Of a DNA stretch of 29,468 nt, positions 1-8,949 are shown piece after piece. The stretch covers positions 1 to 29,468 of the forward strand of contig NZ_NPDU01000056.1 of assembly GCF_002811985.1 (NCBI RefSeq), written 5' to 3'. The DNA comes from Leptospira adleri (GTDB lineage Bacteria; Spirochaetota; Leptospiria; Leptospirales; Leptospiraceae). The translations under genes were made by a program, and so were the position numbers. Under the pieces are notes generated by a model that saw nothing but the letters and a program-made list of their open reading frames with translations, made no database searches and was not told the DNA's origin. Numbering within the stretch: the first letter of the stretch is position 1; the number at the start of each line of letters is the position of its first letter.

Positions 1-3000
1 GGTTCCCGATGTAGATCTGAATCTATTCAGCCTGGAGACGGGAAGTATATTCCATTCTTCTAAAACGGGATCGGACGGAACGTTCTTATACAAAGGAAAT
101 ACTCCGGTTAAAACATTGATCTTGGCAAAAAAAGGCGGAGAATATGCGGTCTCCGATCCCGAATTCTACTCAAGTTCTTTTTATGGAGAAGGCGGGGCAA
201 AGGCTTACATTTATACGGAGCGTCCCGTTTATAGGCCGGGGGATACGGTTTACTTCAAAGGTGTGGTTCGAAATTTTAATCGAGACGATTACAAAGTGGC
301 TTCTGGCGCCGCCACGGTTTCCATTCACTCCGAAGACGGAGAAAGCCCGTTGCCGGTCATTCCCGTTTCCATCTCGGGAGATCAGGGAACCTTTTCCGGA
401 GAATTTCAAATTCCGAACGACGATTCGATCAAACTCGGCAACTTCACTCTGGTTTTAAATTTTCAGGATAAAACGTTTCAGACGGAATTTTCGGTGGAGG
501 CTTACATCAAGCCGACGTTTCTTGTTTCGGTTAACGTGCCGAAATCGACTTTTCTTCAAAAAGAAGAAGTGAACGCGACGGTAAAAGCGAGATATTATTA
601 CGGTCAACCCTTAGCCGGCAAGGAAGTTCAGTTTCGCGTTTTCAGAAGACCCAAATTCGATTTTTCTCCTGTGGGAAAAATGAATTTCGACGCCAGCGCG
701 GATTATCTGGAACAAGCGGGGCAGAGCGACAAACAAGAGTTAGTTCATAGCGGAACCGGTTCTTTGGATAAAAAGGGGACGTATTCCCTAAAATTCAAAC
801 CGAACAAAGTGGACGCCGACTTCATTTATACGGTTATAGCTTCGGTTCAATCCGAAGATCTCACGTTGGACGGAGCCGCTTCGTTTTCCGTAAACAGAAG
901 CGCTTTTTTTCTAAAGATGGAAAAAGATCAGGCCGTCTACGAACCTGGAAAGGAAACCAAACTTACTATCAAATTGATTCCATACGACAAAACGTTAAGC
1001 GAAGAATCTCGAAAAAAAGAGATTCAAGGGCGTAAGGTCGAGCTCGTTCTTTACAATCGGGAAATCCAACATTCCTCCGAGGGAGGACGTTCTAAAATTT
1101 CGAAAACCTCCGCGACTACGAATGCGTCCGGAACCGCGGAAGTTTCGTTTCAAATCCCGAAACGGGGACAATACATCGTCACCGCGGAGACAGAGGACGG
1201 AGACGGAAACGAAACTCAAAGTGAAACTTTCTTTTGGGCTTCGGCGGTGTCGGATTCAATCGATATTCCTTTCAAAGATATCAATCTCAAACCGAATAAG
1301 GATTTGTATTCCGTGGGAGAGAATGCGGAGATTCTCGTTCTGAGCCCGATCTCCAACGGCCACGTCGTTCTCACGGTGGAAGGAAATCGTATTTTTAAAA
1401 GCCAAGTCGTAAAGATGAACGGGAACGCTTTGAAGTATTCCGTGAAAATCCTTCCGGAGATGAGTCCCAACTTTACGTTATCCGCCGTTCAATTTTCCGG
1501 AAGCGACGTTTATAAAAGTCAGGTTCGGATCGTTGCTCCTCCGGAAGAAAAATTCATCAAAGTGGATCTCCTTCCGACGAATAAAGTCTATCGCCCCGGC
1601 GACAAGGCAGAGATCAAATTGAAAACGACCGGACTCGGGGGAAAGGCCGTCCCCGCGGAGATTTCGGTCGCAGTCGTAGACGAAGCGATCTACCAAATCA
1701 AAGAGGAAAAAATTCCGAACATCGGCACATTCTTCTATCATCCGAGAAGGAATAACGTGCAAACAACATTAGCTTCTTCTTATAAGTTTTTCGGCTACTC
1801 GGAAGAGAGACGTCTAAAACTCGCTTTGGGGAAAAAGGGAGAATCCGGTTACTCCGCGATAAAAAACGAAGAGCAGAATCGAGATCGATTTAAGGATACG
1901 AGTTTTTGGAACGCAAAAGTCAAAACTTCTTCGGACGGAACGGCGGTCGTTAGTTTCGTTTTACCGGATAATTTAACTTCTTGGAGAGTCACCGCGATCG
2001 CGATCACTTCGGATACAAAAGTCGGCCGCGGACAAACGAACTTTCTAACGAAAAAGGATCTGATGATTTTGGGCGGATTGCCTAGATATATTCTCAAAGG
2101 AGAATCCCAAAAGGTCAACGCTACGATTTCCAATCAGACGAATCGAAAACTTCCGGTCAGTGTTTCCATAAAAATGGAAGGCCTAAAAGCGATCGGTCCG
2201 GAAACCGCGACGATCAATTTGGAGCCTGGGCAGAATCAATCGGTTCAGTTTACCGTTCAAGCGGTCCAGGATCCGAAAATTAAATTAGCAAAATTGAATA
2301 TTATTGCTTCGGGCGGCGGGGTTTCCGATTCCGTTCAATCCGAAATTCCGTTAAAAGTTTGGGGATCTCCTCGGGTGAGTTCGGATAGTCTCGGATTGAA
2401 CAAAGGAACCGGTTCCGGCGTTTTAAAGTTAAACGTTACCAAAGAATTGGCCGATCCGCGTCTTGAAATCCGATTGAGTCCGGCGACGTTGCCGGCATTG
2501 AAACAATCCTTGGAATATTTGGCGGATTATCCGTACGGCTGCGTGGAACAGACTATGAGTCGTTTTTATCCACTTCTGTCAGCTCAAAAAGCCGGCTTTA
2601 TCAATTCTCGAATCCAGAAAGAACTGCCGAAGATGATCGACGTAGGTTTAAAAAGAGTTCAAGCGCTTCAGAGAAGCGACGGAGGATTTGGTTGGTTCGA
2701 AGGAAATTCCGAAAGCGACGTTATGATGTCGGCGTATGTTCTCAAGGCCTTGGCGATCAGCCAAAAAAACGGAATTATCGTAACCGAAAGTACGATTTAC
2801 CGAGCTCGAAATTTTCTCTATTCGATCTTGGAAAAAGGAGAAATTTCGGATAACGTAAAATCTCATGTTCTAAACGCGTTGAGTGAAACAGGATCCTTGG
2901 AGAATTCTCTGGTGGAAGGTCTTTACAAATCTGAATCCAAACTGAACTTTTATTCCAAGGCTTTATTGGGGATTACTCTGTTCAACCAAGGTAAAAGAAC

Positions 3001-3940
3001 GGAAGCATCCAAGATGTTCAAGAAAGCGTTGGAGGAAAGCGGACTCGGGAAAACTCCGTTTTTGAAACTCGCTTTGTACGGTAGAAATCCGAATTGGGAG
3101 GAAGATAAAATAGAGGGTTTGTCCACTTTGTTGAGTCTTGGAGTTCGACTGAAGGAAAACGAAACCGTTCTCGAAAACTTAGCGTCCACGATTCTTACCA
3201 ATCGAAACGGTTATGCTTGGAACAACTCCAGAGATACTTCCTTAGCGGTTGTGAGCTTGTCCGAATATTTGACGGTTCTCAGAGAAACCGATTCCAACGC
3301 GGAGATCGAAATCAAACTCAACGGAACCACCTTAAAAAGCGCGACCATTTCTCCTAAATCGGAGGACGGGGAACTTTTTAAGATCGTAGTCTCGAACGAT
3401 CTCATCCATTCGGGGGAGAATCAGGTGGAAGTGATCAAGAAGGACGGCCCCGTGTTTTACGCGACCGCGTCCTTGTTTTATAAGGATCGATCCAAGAAAA
3501 TTTCCTCTTACACGAACGGGATCCAAGTAAAAAGAAAGTATTTTAAAGTAAAACCGGGTTCGGACGGATCCGGTATCGAAGTCTCCGAATCGAAATCGTT
3601 TTCCACCGGAGATATCGTATTAGTAGAATTGAATGTTTCTAAGGAAGGAAATCCGGATTCTTACTTTATGATTGAGGACGTTCTCTTGCCGGGCTTTTCC
3701 TTTCTTCAAAGGGATTCGGAGTATCTTTCGGGTGATCGAAAAATGGAATATGATTCCCGCCAAATCTTCGACGATCGAGCGGTTTTTTTCGGCGCGGGAC
3801 CTACGAAGGATTTTACCGTTCGTTATTTTCTCAGAGCGGAGGTTGGAGGCAAATACAAGGCGATTCCTGCAAGAGCGTATCTTATGTATTACCCGGAAGT
3901 AACAGGAGCGAGTTCCGATGATGAAATCAAAGTGGATTAG
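1..3940 (+). CDS. Alpha-2-macroglobulin family protein with intact thioester (5' end outside window)
   Basis: Bacterial A2M: a large periplasmic or lipid-anchored protease trap that is cleaved in a bait region and captures the protease through a Cys-Gln thioester. The frame is open from base 2 with no start, so the gene begins upstream; the TTG at 116 is internal. About 1,310 residues are visible, and family members usually run 1,500-1,900. In order I see an MG2-like stretch (YTERPVYRPGD, about 210-245), further beta-rich MG domains, the A2M domain (NLTSWRVTAIA, about 1970-2000), then the thioester motif GCVEQ, with Cys at 2540-2542 and Gln at 2549-2551. A helical thioester domain follows (QRSDGGFGWFEGN, 2669-2707), and a C-terminal receptor-like beta domain. 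The next gene starts inside its last codons. The thioester is notable because the YfaP-linked bacterial A2M class (E. coli YfaS) is described as lacking it. Family call very secure. Confidence 0.95.
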   Translation, partial: VPDVDLNLFSLETGSIFHSSKTGSDGTFLYKGNTPVKTLILAKKGGEYAVSDPEFYSSSFYGEGGAKAYIYTERPVYRPGDTVYFKGVVRNFNRDDYKVASGAATVSIHSEDGESPLPVIPVSISGDQGTFSGEFQIPNDDSIKLGNFTLVLNFQDKTFQTEFSVEAYIKPTFLVSVNVPKSTFLQKEEVNATVKARYYYGQPLAGKEVQFRVFRRPKFDFSPVGKMNFDASADYLEQAGQSDKQELVHSGTGSLDKKGTYSLKFKPNKVDADFIYTVIASVQSEDLTLDGAASFSVNRSAFFLKMEKDQAVYEPGKETKLTIKLIPYDKTLSEESRKKEIQGRKVELVLYNREIQHSSEGGRSKISKTSATTNASGTAEVSFQIPKRGQYIVTAETEDGDGNETQSETFFWASAVSDSIDIPFKDINLKPNKDLYSVGENAEILVLSPISNGHVVLTVEGNRIFKSQVVKMNGNALKYSVKILPEMSPNFTLSAVQFSGSDVYKSQVRIVAPPEEKFIKVDLLPTNKVYRPGDKAEIKLKTTGLGGKAVPAEISVAVVDEAIYQIKEEKIPNIGTFFYHPRRNNVQTTLASSYKFFGYSEERRLKLALGKKGESGYSAIKNEEQNRDRFKDTSFWNAKVKTSSDGTAVVSFVLPDNLTSWRVTAIAITSDTKVGRGQTNFLTKKDLMILGGLPRYILKGESQKVNATISNQTNRKLPVSVSIKMEGLKAIGPETATINLEPGQNQSVQFTVQAVQDPKIKLAKLNIIASGGGVSDSVQSEIPLKVWGSPRVSSDSLGLNKGTGSGVLKLNVTKELADPRLEIRLSPATLPALKQSLEYLADYPYGCVEQTMSRFYPLLSAQKAGFINSRIQKELPKMIDVGLKRVQALQRSDGGFGWFEGNSESDVMMSAYVLKALAISQKNGIIVTESTIYRARNFLYSILEKGEISDNVKSHVLNALSETGSLENSLVEGLYKSESKLNFYSKALLGITLFNQGKRTEASKMFKKALEESGLGKTPFLKLALYGRNPNWEEDKIEGLSTLLSLGVRLKENETVLENLASTILTNRNGYAWNNSRDTSLAVVSLSEYLTVLRETDSNAEIEIKLNGTTLKSATISPKSEDGELFKIVVSNDLIHSGENQVEVIKKDGPVFYATASLFYKDRSKKISSYTNGIQVKRKYFKVKPGSDGSGIEVSESKSFSTGDIVLVELNVSKEGNPDSYFMIEDVLLPGFSFLQRDSEYLSGDRKMEYDSRQIFDDRAVFFGAGPTKDFTVRYFLRAEVGGKYKAIPARAYLMYYPEVTGASSDDEIKVD

Positions 3941-4589
3941 CGCGATTCTGCCGATTCTATTCTTTTCCAATTCCGTCTGGGCTCAAAAGATACGGATCGA
4001 ATCTCCCAAAGGAGGATTTACGACGGAAAGAATCTTGAATGTTTCCGGAACCGTGAGCGGGGTAGATGTTCAGAAAATTACGGTTGTGATCAACGGGATT
4101 CCGCAGTGGATTCCTCTTACCGGCGAAAAATTTTCTTTTTCCACCGTGAATTCCCCGGGAGAAAACATCGTGGAAGTCCGAGCGGGTCGAATCTCGGAAA
4201 AGACTTCGTTCTACGCTAAAATTCCCAAAAGAGATATTAAGGTTTTATTAACTTGGGATACGCCGAGTTTTACGGATCTTTGGGTTATCGATCCGACCGG
4301 AGAAAAGTGTTACTGGTCCCATACATCCACGAAATCCGGAGGGAATCTAGTTTACGACGATTCCACCTACGCTCCTCAAACTTTTACGATGGCAAGGGCG
4401 TTACCCGGTTCTTATTCGATTCAAGCTCAGTATTATGCGCCCTTTGACGCTCAGATTACGAGGGCGAACGTTTTTGTGGTTCTTTATGAAGGAACTCCGA
4501 ATGAAAAAAGAATGCGTTATGAGTTCATTTTAACTCGCGCTCAGCAAGTATATCATCTCGCAAATTTTAATATCGAACCGGAGATATGA
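3918..4589 (+). CDS. Exported YfaP/DUF2135 family protein, copy 1
   Basis: Secreted protein of 223 residues. A signal peptide covers residues 1-22 (hydrophobic ILPILFFSNSVWA, cleavage after WAQ). An Ig-like beta segment follows (about 25-100), then a DUF2135 domain (about 106-215), the family of E. coli YfaP, which is encoded beside the A2M YfaS. The gene overlaps the A2M gene by 23 bases. AGGAG at 3904-3908 lies 9 bases before the ATG at 3918, so I prefer it to the ATG at 3921. Compared with the next gene this copy has lost conserved acidic positions: TDVDLW is replaced by SFTDLW, and the DVDVVDGFGPE loop by a shorter VYDDSTYAPQ. It is therefore a diverged paralogue. The biochemical role of YfaP is not known to me; the neighbourhood suggests an A2M accessory protein in the periplasm. 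Confidence 0.85.
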   Translation: MMKSKWISAILPILFFSNSVWAQKIRIESPKGGFTTERILNVSGTVSGVDVQKITVVINGIPQWIPLTGEKFSFSTVNSPGENIVEVRAGRISEKTSFYAKIPKRDIKVLLTWDTPSFTDLWVIDPTGEKCYWSHTSTKSGGNLVYDDSTYAPQTFTMARALPGSYSIQAQYYAPFDAQITRANVFVVLYEGTPNEKRMRYEFILTRAQQVYHLANFNIEPEI

Positions 4590-5279
4590 ATGAAATTAAA
4601 ACAGTATAAATCCATCGGTTATTTCTCGCTTCTTTTTTTGATCTCGTTTACTTTTTCAGGTTTGTATTCTCAATCTTTGATAATCGAATCTCCGAACGGG
4701 GGATTTACCACCGAAAGAATTCAGAAAATTTCCGGATCGGTTTCCGGATTAAACGGAGACAGAATCACGATCGCGATCAACGGAATTCCGCAGACCGTTC
4801 CCGTAAGCGGAGGAAGATTTGCTATGAACGCCGTGGTTGCTCCCGGAAATAATTTGATCGAGATCAAAGCCGGAAAGGTTTCGGAAAAGATTTCCTTTTT
4901 TGCAAAGGTGCCTCCCAGAGATATCAAAGTGGTTTTGATCTGGGATACGCAGACCGACGTGGATCTTTGGGTCATAGATCCGAAAGGCGAGAAATGTTAT
5001 TATTCGCATCCTTCCACTCAATCCGGAGGAAATTTGGACGTGGACGTAGTGGACGGCTTCGGTCCGGAAACTTTTACGATGGCAAAGGCGCTGCCCGGTA
5101 ACTATTCGGTTCAAGTTCAATACTACGGTTCTTATGATAAACCCATTACACGGGTGAACGCGTATGTCGTTCTTTACGAAGGCAAGTCGAACGAAAAACG
5201 GATGCGATTTCAGTTTGTGATGACCAAGTCGCAACAAGTATATCATCTCGCAAATTTCGAAATAGAACCGGAGAATTGA
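4590..5279 (+). CDS. Exported YfaP/DUF2135 family protein, copy 2
   Basis: Paralogue of the preceding gene, 229 residues. It starts directly after that gene's stop (TGA then ATG, no gap) with GGAG a few bases upstream. The signal peptide is residues 1-28 (FSLLFLISFTFSGLYS). The Ig-like segment (about 30-108) is followed by DUF2135 (about 111-220). This copy keeps the acidic family motifs TDVDLWVID (122-130) and LDVDVVDGFGPE (149-160), which could form a metal or active site. The last part of both copies is nearly the same protein (QQVYHLANF), and 23 bases are identical at 4545-4567 and 5235-5257, suggesting a fairly recent tandem duplication or gene conversion. It lies between the A2M gene and a transpeptidase gene and is probably co-transcribed with both. 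Confidence 0.88.
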   Translation: MKLKQYKSIGYFSLLFLISFTFSGLYSQSLIIESPNGGFTTERIQKISGSVSGLNGDRITIAINGIPQTVPVSGGRFAMNAVVAPGNNLIEIKAGKVSEKISFFAKVPPRDIKVVLIWDTQTDVDLWVIDPKGEKCYYSHPSTQSGGNLDVDVVDGFGPETFTMAKALPGNYSVQVQYYGSYDKPITRVNAYVVLYEGKSNEKRMRFQFVMTKSQQVYHLANFEIEPEN

Positions 5280-5282
5280 ATT

Positions 5283-6401
5283 TTGTTCCGATTCGGTTTT
5301 TATTCTTTGATACGATTCTTCCTGAAGTCGGGTTCGTTTTGGGTTTTAATCTTCATTCAATTTTCATTGTATTCTGAAACATCAAACGGTCTTAGATTCC
5401 AATATTTGGATTCTACAATTCGGGATTTTGAAAATGAAAACTCGAATTCAAAGTCCTCGGTTTTGATTCTGGAAGCGGAATCCGGAATCGTTCGTTACTT
5501 GTTTCGCCCGGAGATGGCGATTGAAAAAAAGTTCGGTCCGGGTTCTCTTTTAAAACCGTTTTCCGCGCTGATCTTTTTGAAAAACAAGAACGAACTCGGA
5601 TTTTCGGCATCCGATAAGATCAACTGCGAAGGCCGGTTTTATCCGGAAGAAACGATGAAAATCACAAAAAGCGACTTATCACGATTTCATCTTCCGCAAG
5701 ATCGAAACGGTAAGAAATACCTGCGGTGTTCTTTGAGAGAAGGGCACGGACGAGTCGATTTGCAGCAAGCATTGATTCAATCCTGTAACGTATATTTTTT
5801 AAAGAACGCAAGTAAGAATCCGGAGCTCTTCTATTCGAAATTGAGATCCGAATTGGAATTAACGAATTCCGCACAATCCAGACTCAAACCTTACGCGGAG
5901 ACTCCTGGAAATTTCGAGGAATCTCCGACGAGCCTAAGAAAAGTCAGCGCTTCGATCGGAGAAGGTGGTTTTCTGCTGAGTCCTTTGAAAGTGTCTCAGT
6001 TATATGCTTCGTTATGGACGGCGGGGCCGAGGCTTTCTCCCACTTGGGAGGCGACCGGAACAAGAATCAAAGTGAGCGATAATCCGTTTTCAAATCGGGA
6101 CATTCATTTTGTATTATCGGCTTTAGGCTCCGTTCCGAAAACGGGTACTCTCAAAGGTCTCAAAACTTTTAACGACCCTATGATAGAAATCATAGGAGCG
6201 AAAACCGGAACCGGAACGATCTATGCAAAAAAATATGAAACTCACGGTTGGATCACTTTGTATTTTAAGATGAAAAGAAAAAATTATCTGCTTACGGCCT
6301 TCGTAGGAAAAGGCTCCGGAAGTAAACAAGCGCAAAGTTTAGTTTTAAGAATTCTAAACGAGATCGGAAAACGGGATAACCTCTCTTGGAGAAAAGAATG
6401 A
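5283..6401 (+). CDS. Stand-alone penicillin-binding transpeptidase domain protein
   Basis: Serine DD-transpeptidase-type penicillin-binding protein of 372 residues with an N-terminal hydrophobic signal or anchor (about 17-31). All three catalytic motifs are present and in order: SLLK (S88, K91), SCN (167-169) and KTG (307-309). The typical stretch between them is also there (SIGEGGFLLSPLKVSQLYASL, 224-244). There is no glycosyltransferase or PBP-dimer domain, so it is shorter than PbpC or class B enzymes. The start is TTG at 5283, with GGAG at 5270-5273 nine bases upstream; I see no better ATG before the signal sequence. Thioester-type bacterial A2M is classically linked to PBP1C, with the proposed logic that the PBP repairs the wall while A2M traps the invading protease. 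Whether this domain cross-links, trims or only binds peptidoglycan is not shown. Confidence 0.85.
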   Translation: MFRFGFYSLIRFFLKSGSFWVLIFIQFSLYSETSNGLRFQYLDSTIRDFENENSNSKSSVLILEAESGIVRYLFRPEMAIEKKFGPGSLLKPFSALIFLKNKNELGFSASDKINCEGRFYPEETMKITKSDLSRFHLPQDRNGKKYLRCSLREGHGRVDLQQALIQSCNVYFLKNASKNPELFYSKLRSELELTNSAQSRLKPYAETPGNFEESPTSLRKVSASIGEGGFLLSPLKVSQLYASLWTAGPRLSPTWEATGTRIKVSDNPFSNRDIHFVLSALGSVPKTGTLKGLKTFNDPMIEIIGAKTGTGTIYAKKYETHGWITLYFKMKRKNYLLTAFVGKGSGSKQAQSLVLRILNEIGKRDNLSWRKE

Positions 6402-8245
6402 AGGAAAAAGTAAAAATCTGGATCGAAAAATCGAAAGCCTTCTGGAGTAAAACGAAGATAAAGACAAAAGAAAGCTGGCAGCGTTTTGTTCCGATCTTTC
6501 AAGAAAAAATTTGGAAGGATCCCAAAAGGCGTTATTCTTTTCTTTTTACTTTCGTATTTACTTTATCAATTCTCTCTTACCTGATCTTCCGGAACAAGTA
6601 TTCGATCGATTCTTCCATCGATGATCCGGCCCTTTTGATTCCGGATAACGCGAGTTTGGCGATGGAAGTTTTTCGACCCGAAGAATTTATCGAGGATGTT
6701 GCAAAAACCGAAATCGGCAAAAAACTTTCCGAAGACGGTACGTTTCGAAGAACTCTAACTCTTCCTGAATTGAGGAAAGTCAGTTCCATTCTTTATTTAT
6801 TGGAAACAAAGGCGGGAGTTTTGACCGAGCCGAGCCGATTGGCGAGTTTGTTTGACGGTCCGGTTGCTACGGCTTTGTTGCAAAAATCGGAATGGATCAT
6901 CGTAGGAAAGGCGAGCGTTCAATCTAAGTTAGGCGTTAGTTTATTGACCTTGTTCCAAGGTGAGAAAATTGCAGGGAAGAAAATGGATCCCCCGAAACCG
7001 AAGCCGCGATCTGAACAAAACCCTTCTGTAGAAGGCGATTCCGAAGACGATTCCTCATCCGAAGAAGGGACTACGCAGACTCACAGTGCGGATGACTTTA
7101 CCGATCAATTCACAGTTGGATCTGAGAAGTTTGGAAATCTGGAAATGTATCAGTACGATTTCGGAAACGAAAGCGTTTACATTACCGTGATCGGAAGTTT
7201 TATCCTGATTACAAACTCGAAGGAAACCTTGGATCTTTCTTTGGGTTTGGCTTCTTCCAAAAACAATTCTTCTCTTGGAAATCTAAAAGGCTTCGATCAT
7301 TTGAGAAAATCAGCGCAAAGGAAAGAAAACAAACTTCTATTCTTTGCCGGAAAAAATTCTCCGTTCACTCCGCTTTTAAAACCCAGCTTTGGAAATTCGG
7401 GAATGGGACTTTTGATCGGGTGGAAAGAACGAGGTTTATTGGAAGGCGAGATTTACAGAATCGGAGGCGAGCAAACGGAAACGAGCGCTCAATCGATTGC
7501 GCCGAGTCTTTCCAAAGTTCTTCCGAAAGATTTAACGGCGGTATTTTATTCCGAAACGATCAAGCCGATCGAAGTTTGGAAGGCCTGGACGGATTTGGAA
7601 GGAGAATGGAAAAACTTTTCCAATGGTCTCAATCAATTCAGCGAAAGCGCCGGGCTTGATGCAGAAAATTATTTCCAAGAATCGCAGGGAATCGCTTTTT
7701 CCTTTCACGGACTCGATTCCGTAAACGGAATGATCTATCCTCGATTCGGAATCTCCCTCTCTTCCGCAATCAAAGACGATCGAATATTGAAATCGATTTT
7801 TAAAGTTGGTGCAAAATCCAAACAAAACTTTCAAAACGTGGAATTATCGACGTTTGCCTTAAAACGAGGCGGATACTATTCCCCTTCCTCCGTAAAATTG
7901 GGAGATTGGACTTTTTTCGGCTCAGATAGAAAAAGCGCCGAAGAAACGATATCGACCAAGAACGGAAACAAACCGAATCAAACGGATCGATTCTCTTCGG
8001 GTCTGATCGAAAGCCAAGGATCGTATCCGCATCATATTAGTATTCATATTCCAAATTTATTAAGTGATCTGAGGAAGTTCTATTTATACGGCGCAGCCGA
8101 TTCCTCCGAATATACTTCGAAGACCATAGAGAGAGACATTCAACCCATATTCGACAAATTGAAACCGTATTCTCATTTTTCCATGTCTTTCGGAAGCGGT
8201 AAATCCGGAGAAGTCTGGGGAAAAGCGAAAGTCGGCGCGGATTAG
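6398..8245 (+). CDS. Membrane-anchored protein of unknown function, possibly DUF2138/DUF3352-like
   Basis: Protein of 615 residues with a Lys-rich cytoplasmic N-terminus (1-45), one membrane helix (about 46-65) and a large extracytoplasmic part. The ATG at 6398 overlaps the transpeptidase stop (ATGA) and has GGAG six bases upstream; the in-frame TTG at 6386 lacks such support. The outer part starts with DPALLIPDNASLAMEVFRP, a pattern I associate with DUF3352/DUF2138-type proteins; E. coli YfaA (DUF2138) is encoded in the yfa A2M cluster. A Pro/Ser/acidic linker (about 195-235) separates two beta-rich halves. I do not recognise catalytic residues. As the last gene of the A2M operon it probably serves the same periplasmic complex, but the family link is tentative and needs a profile search. 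Confidence 0.6.
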   Translation: MKEKVKIWIEKSKAFWSKTKIKTKESWQRFVPIFQEKIWKDPKRRYSFLFTFVFTLSILSYLIFRNKYSIDSSIDDPALLIPDNASLAMEVFRPEEFIEDVAKTEIGKKLSEDGTFRRTLTLPELRKVSSILYLLETKAGVLTEPSRLASLFDGPVATALLQKSEWIIVGKASVQSKLGVSLLTLFQGEKIAGKKMDPPKPKPRSEQNPSVEGDSEDDSSSEEGTTQTHSADDFTDQFTVGSEKFGNLEMYQYDFGNESVYITVIGSFILITNSKETLDLSLGLASSKNNSSLGNLKGFDHLRKSAQRKENKLLFFAGKNSPFTPLLKPSFGNSGMGLLIGWKERGLLEGEIYRIGGEQTETSAQSIAPSLSKVLPKDLTAVFYSETIKPIEVWKAWTDLEGEWKNFSNGLNQFSESAGLDAENYFQESQGIAFSFHGLDSVNGMIYPRFGISLSSAIKDDRILKSIFKVGAKSKQNFQNVELSTFALKRGGYYSPSSVKLGDWTFFGSDRKSAEETISTKNGNKPNQTDRFSSGLIESQGSYPHHISIHIPNLLSDLRKFYLYGAADSSEYTSKTIERDIQPIFDKLKPYSHFSMSFGSGKSGEVWGKAKVGAD

Positions 8246-8247
8246 CT

Positions 8248-8949
8248 TTATTGAGATATTAAGAATTTGGAATATAACATCTCCCATTCTTTTTCGGAAG
8301 ATCGATCGTTGAGAAGATTTCGAAATCGGATTTCTCCCTGGTTTTTTAAAATCCAATTTCCCCAGGAGGAGAGGAGTTTGTATCTTCTAAGTTCGACTTC
8401 CTTTTTTGAGGATTTATCCGAGTTGAACTTTTTGAATTTCTCCCAAGACTCCGGAAAAACCAGAAATTTTCTAAGGATGATCGGATTGGTCGGGTATAAG
8501 GCTTCGCAATAGGATTCTTCCAGCCAGCTTAATTCCTTCGAATGAGGAGAAAAATAGTGGCAGATCTCGTGTCGAACGGATGCGAGAAATATATTCCTTT
8601 TTTTCAATATATCTGGATTCTGAAAATGGAATTGTTCCGATTCGGGAAAAAAACGTGCGGCTACAAACGAAGGTTGCCCCGTTGTTTGGGAAAAAATTTT
8701 CGGGTTTTCGGAGATGAATACGGATATGCTGGAAGGCTTTTTAAGATTGAGTCGTTCTGCTTCTTTATCGAATTCTAATATGAATTGTTCCGCAAAGTCC
8801 GATATCATTTCCGTCGGTGGAATTCTGGAGGAAAGGTTTTGATCTTTTAGAAAATAAAATTCGTAACCGTCCACTTTATAACGGATCGGTTCGGATAAAA
8901 GCGGAATGGAAACGAACACAAAGAATAAACTAAGAACAAGTCGTTTCAA
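8248..8949 (-). CDS. Exported gluzincin-like (HExxH) metalloprotease
   Basis: Predicted 233-residue exported zinc protease. I start it at TTG 8949-8947, which overlaps the stop of the upstream gene (TTGA) and sits directly before a clear signal peptide (MKRLVLSLFFVFVSIPLLS). A longer frame open to 9042 would bury this signal peptide. The zinc motif HEICH is at residues 127-131, preceded by SVR. WLEE at 142-145 supplies a plausible third ligand, as in gluzincins (peptidase MA clan). No other domain is evident. It is the last gene of the murA-ferredoxin-SpoIID chain and meets the A2M operon tail to tail, two bases apart. Substrate unknown; a role on envelope proteins near the wall is inference. 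Confidence 0.72.
   Translation of the reverse strand: MKRLVLSLFFVFVSIPLLSEPIRYKVDGYEFYFLKDQNLSSRIPPTEMISDFAEQFILEFDKEAERLNLKKPSSISVFISENPKIFSQTTGQPSFVAARFFPESEQFHFQNPDILKKRNIFLASVRHEICHYFSPHSKELSWLEESYCEALYPTNPIILRKFLVFPESWEKFKKFNSDKSSKKEVELRRYKLLSSWGNWILKNQGEIRFRNLLNDRSSEKEWEMLYSKFLISQ

Noticed and set aside
116..118. TTG as the start of the A2M gene
   Set aside because: The frame is open from base 2 and the upstream residues (LFSLETGSIFHSS...GTFLYKG) fit an A2M beta domain, so the true start is outside the window.
4749..5246. 165-codon minus-strand frame over YfaP copy 2
   Set aside because: Shadow of the duplicated YfaP gene, without a start signal.
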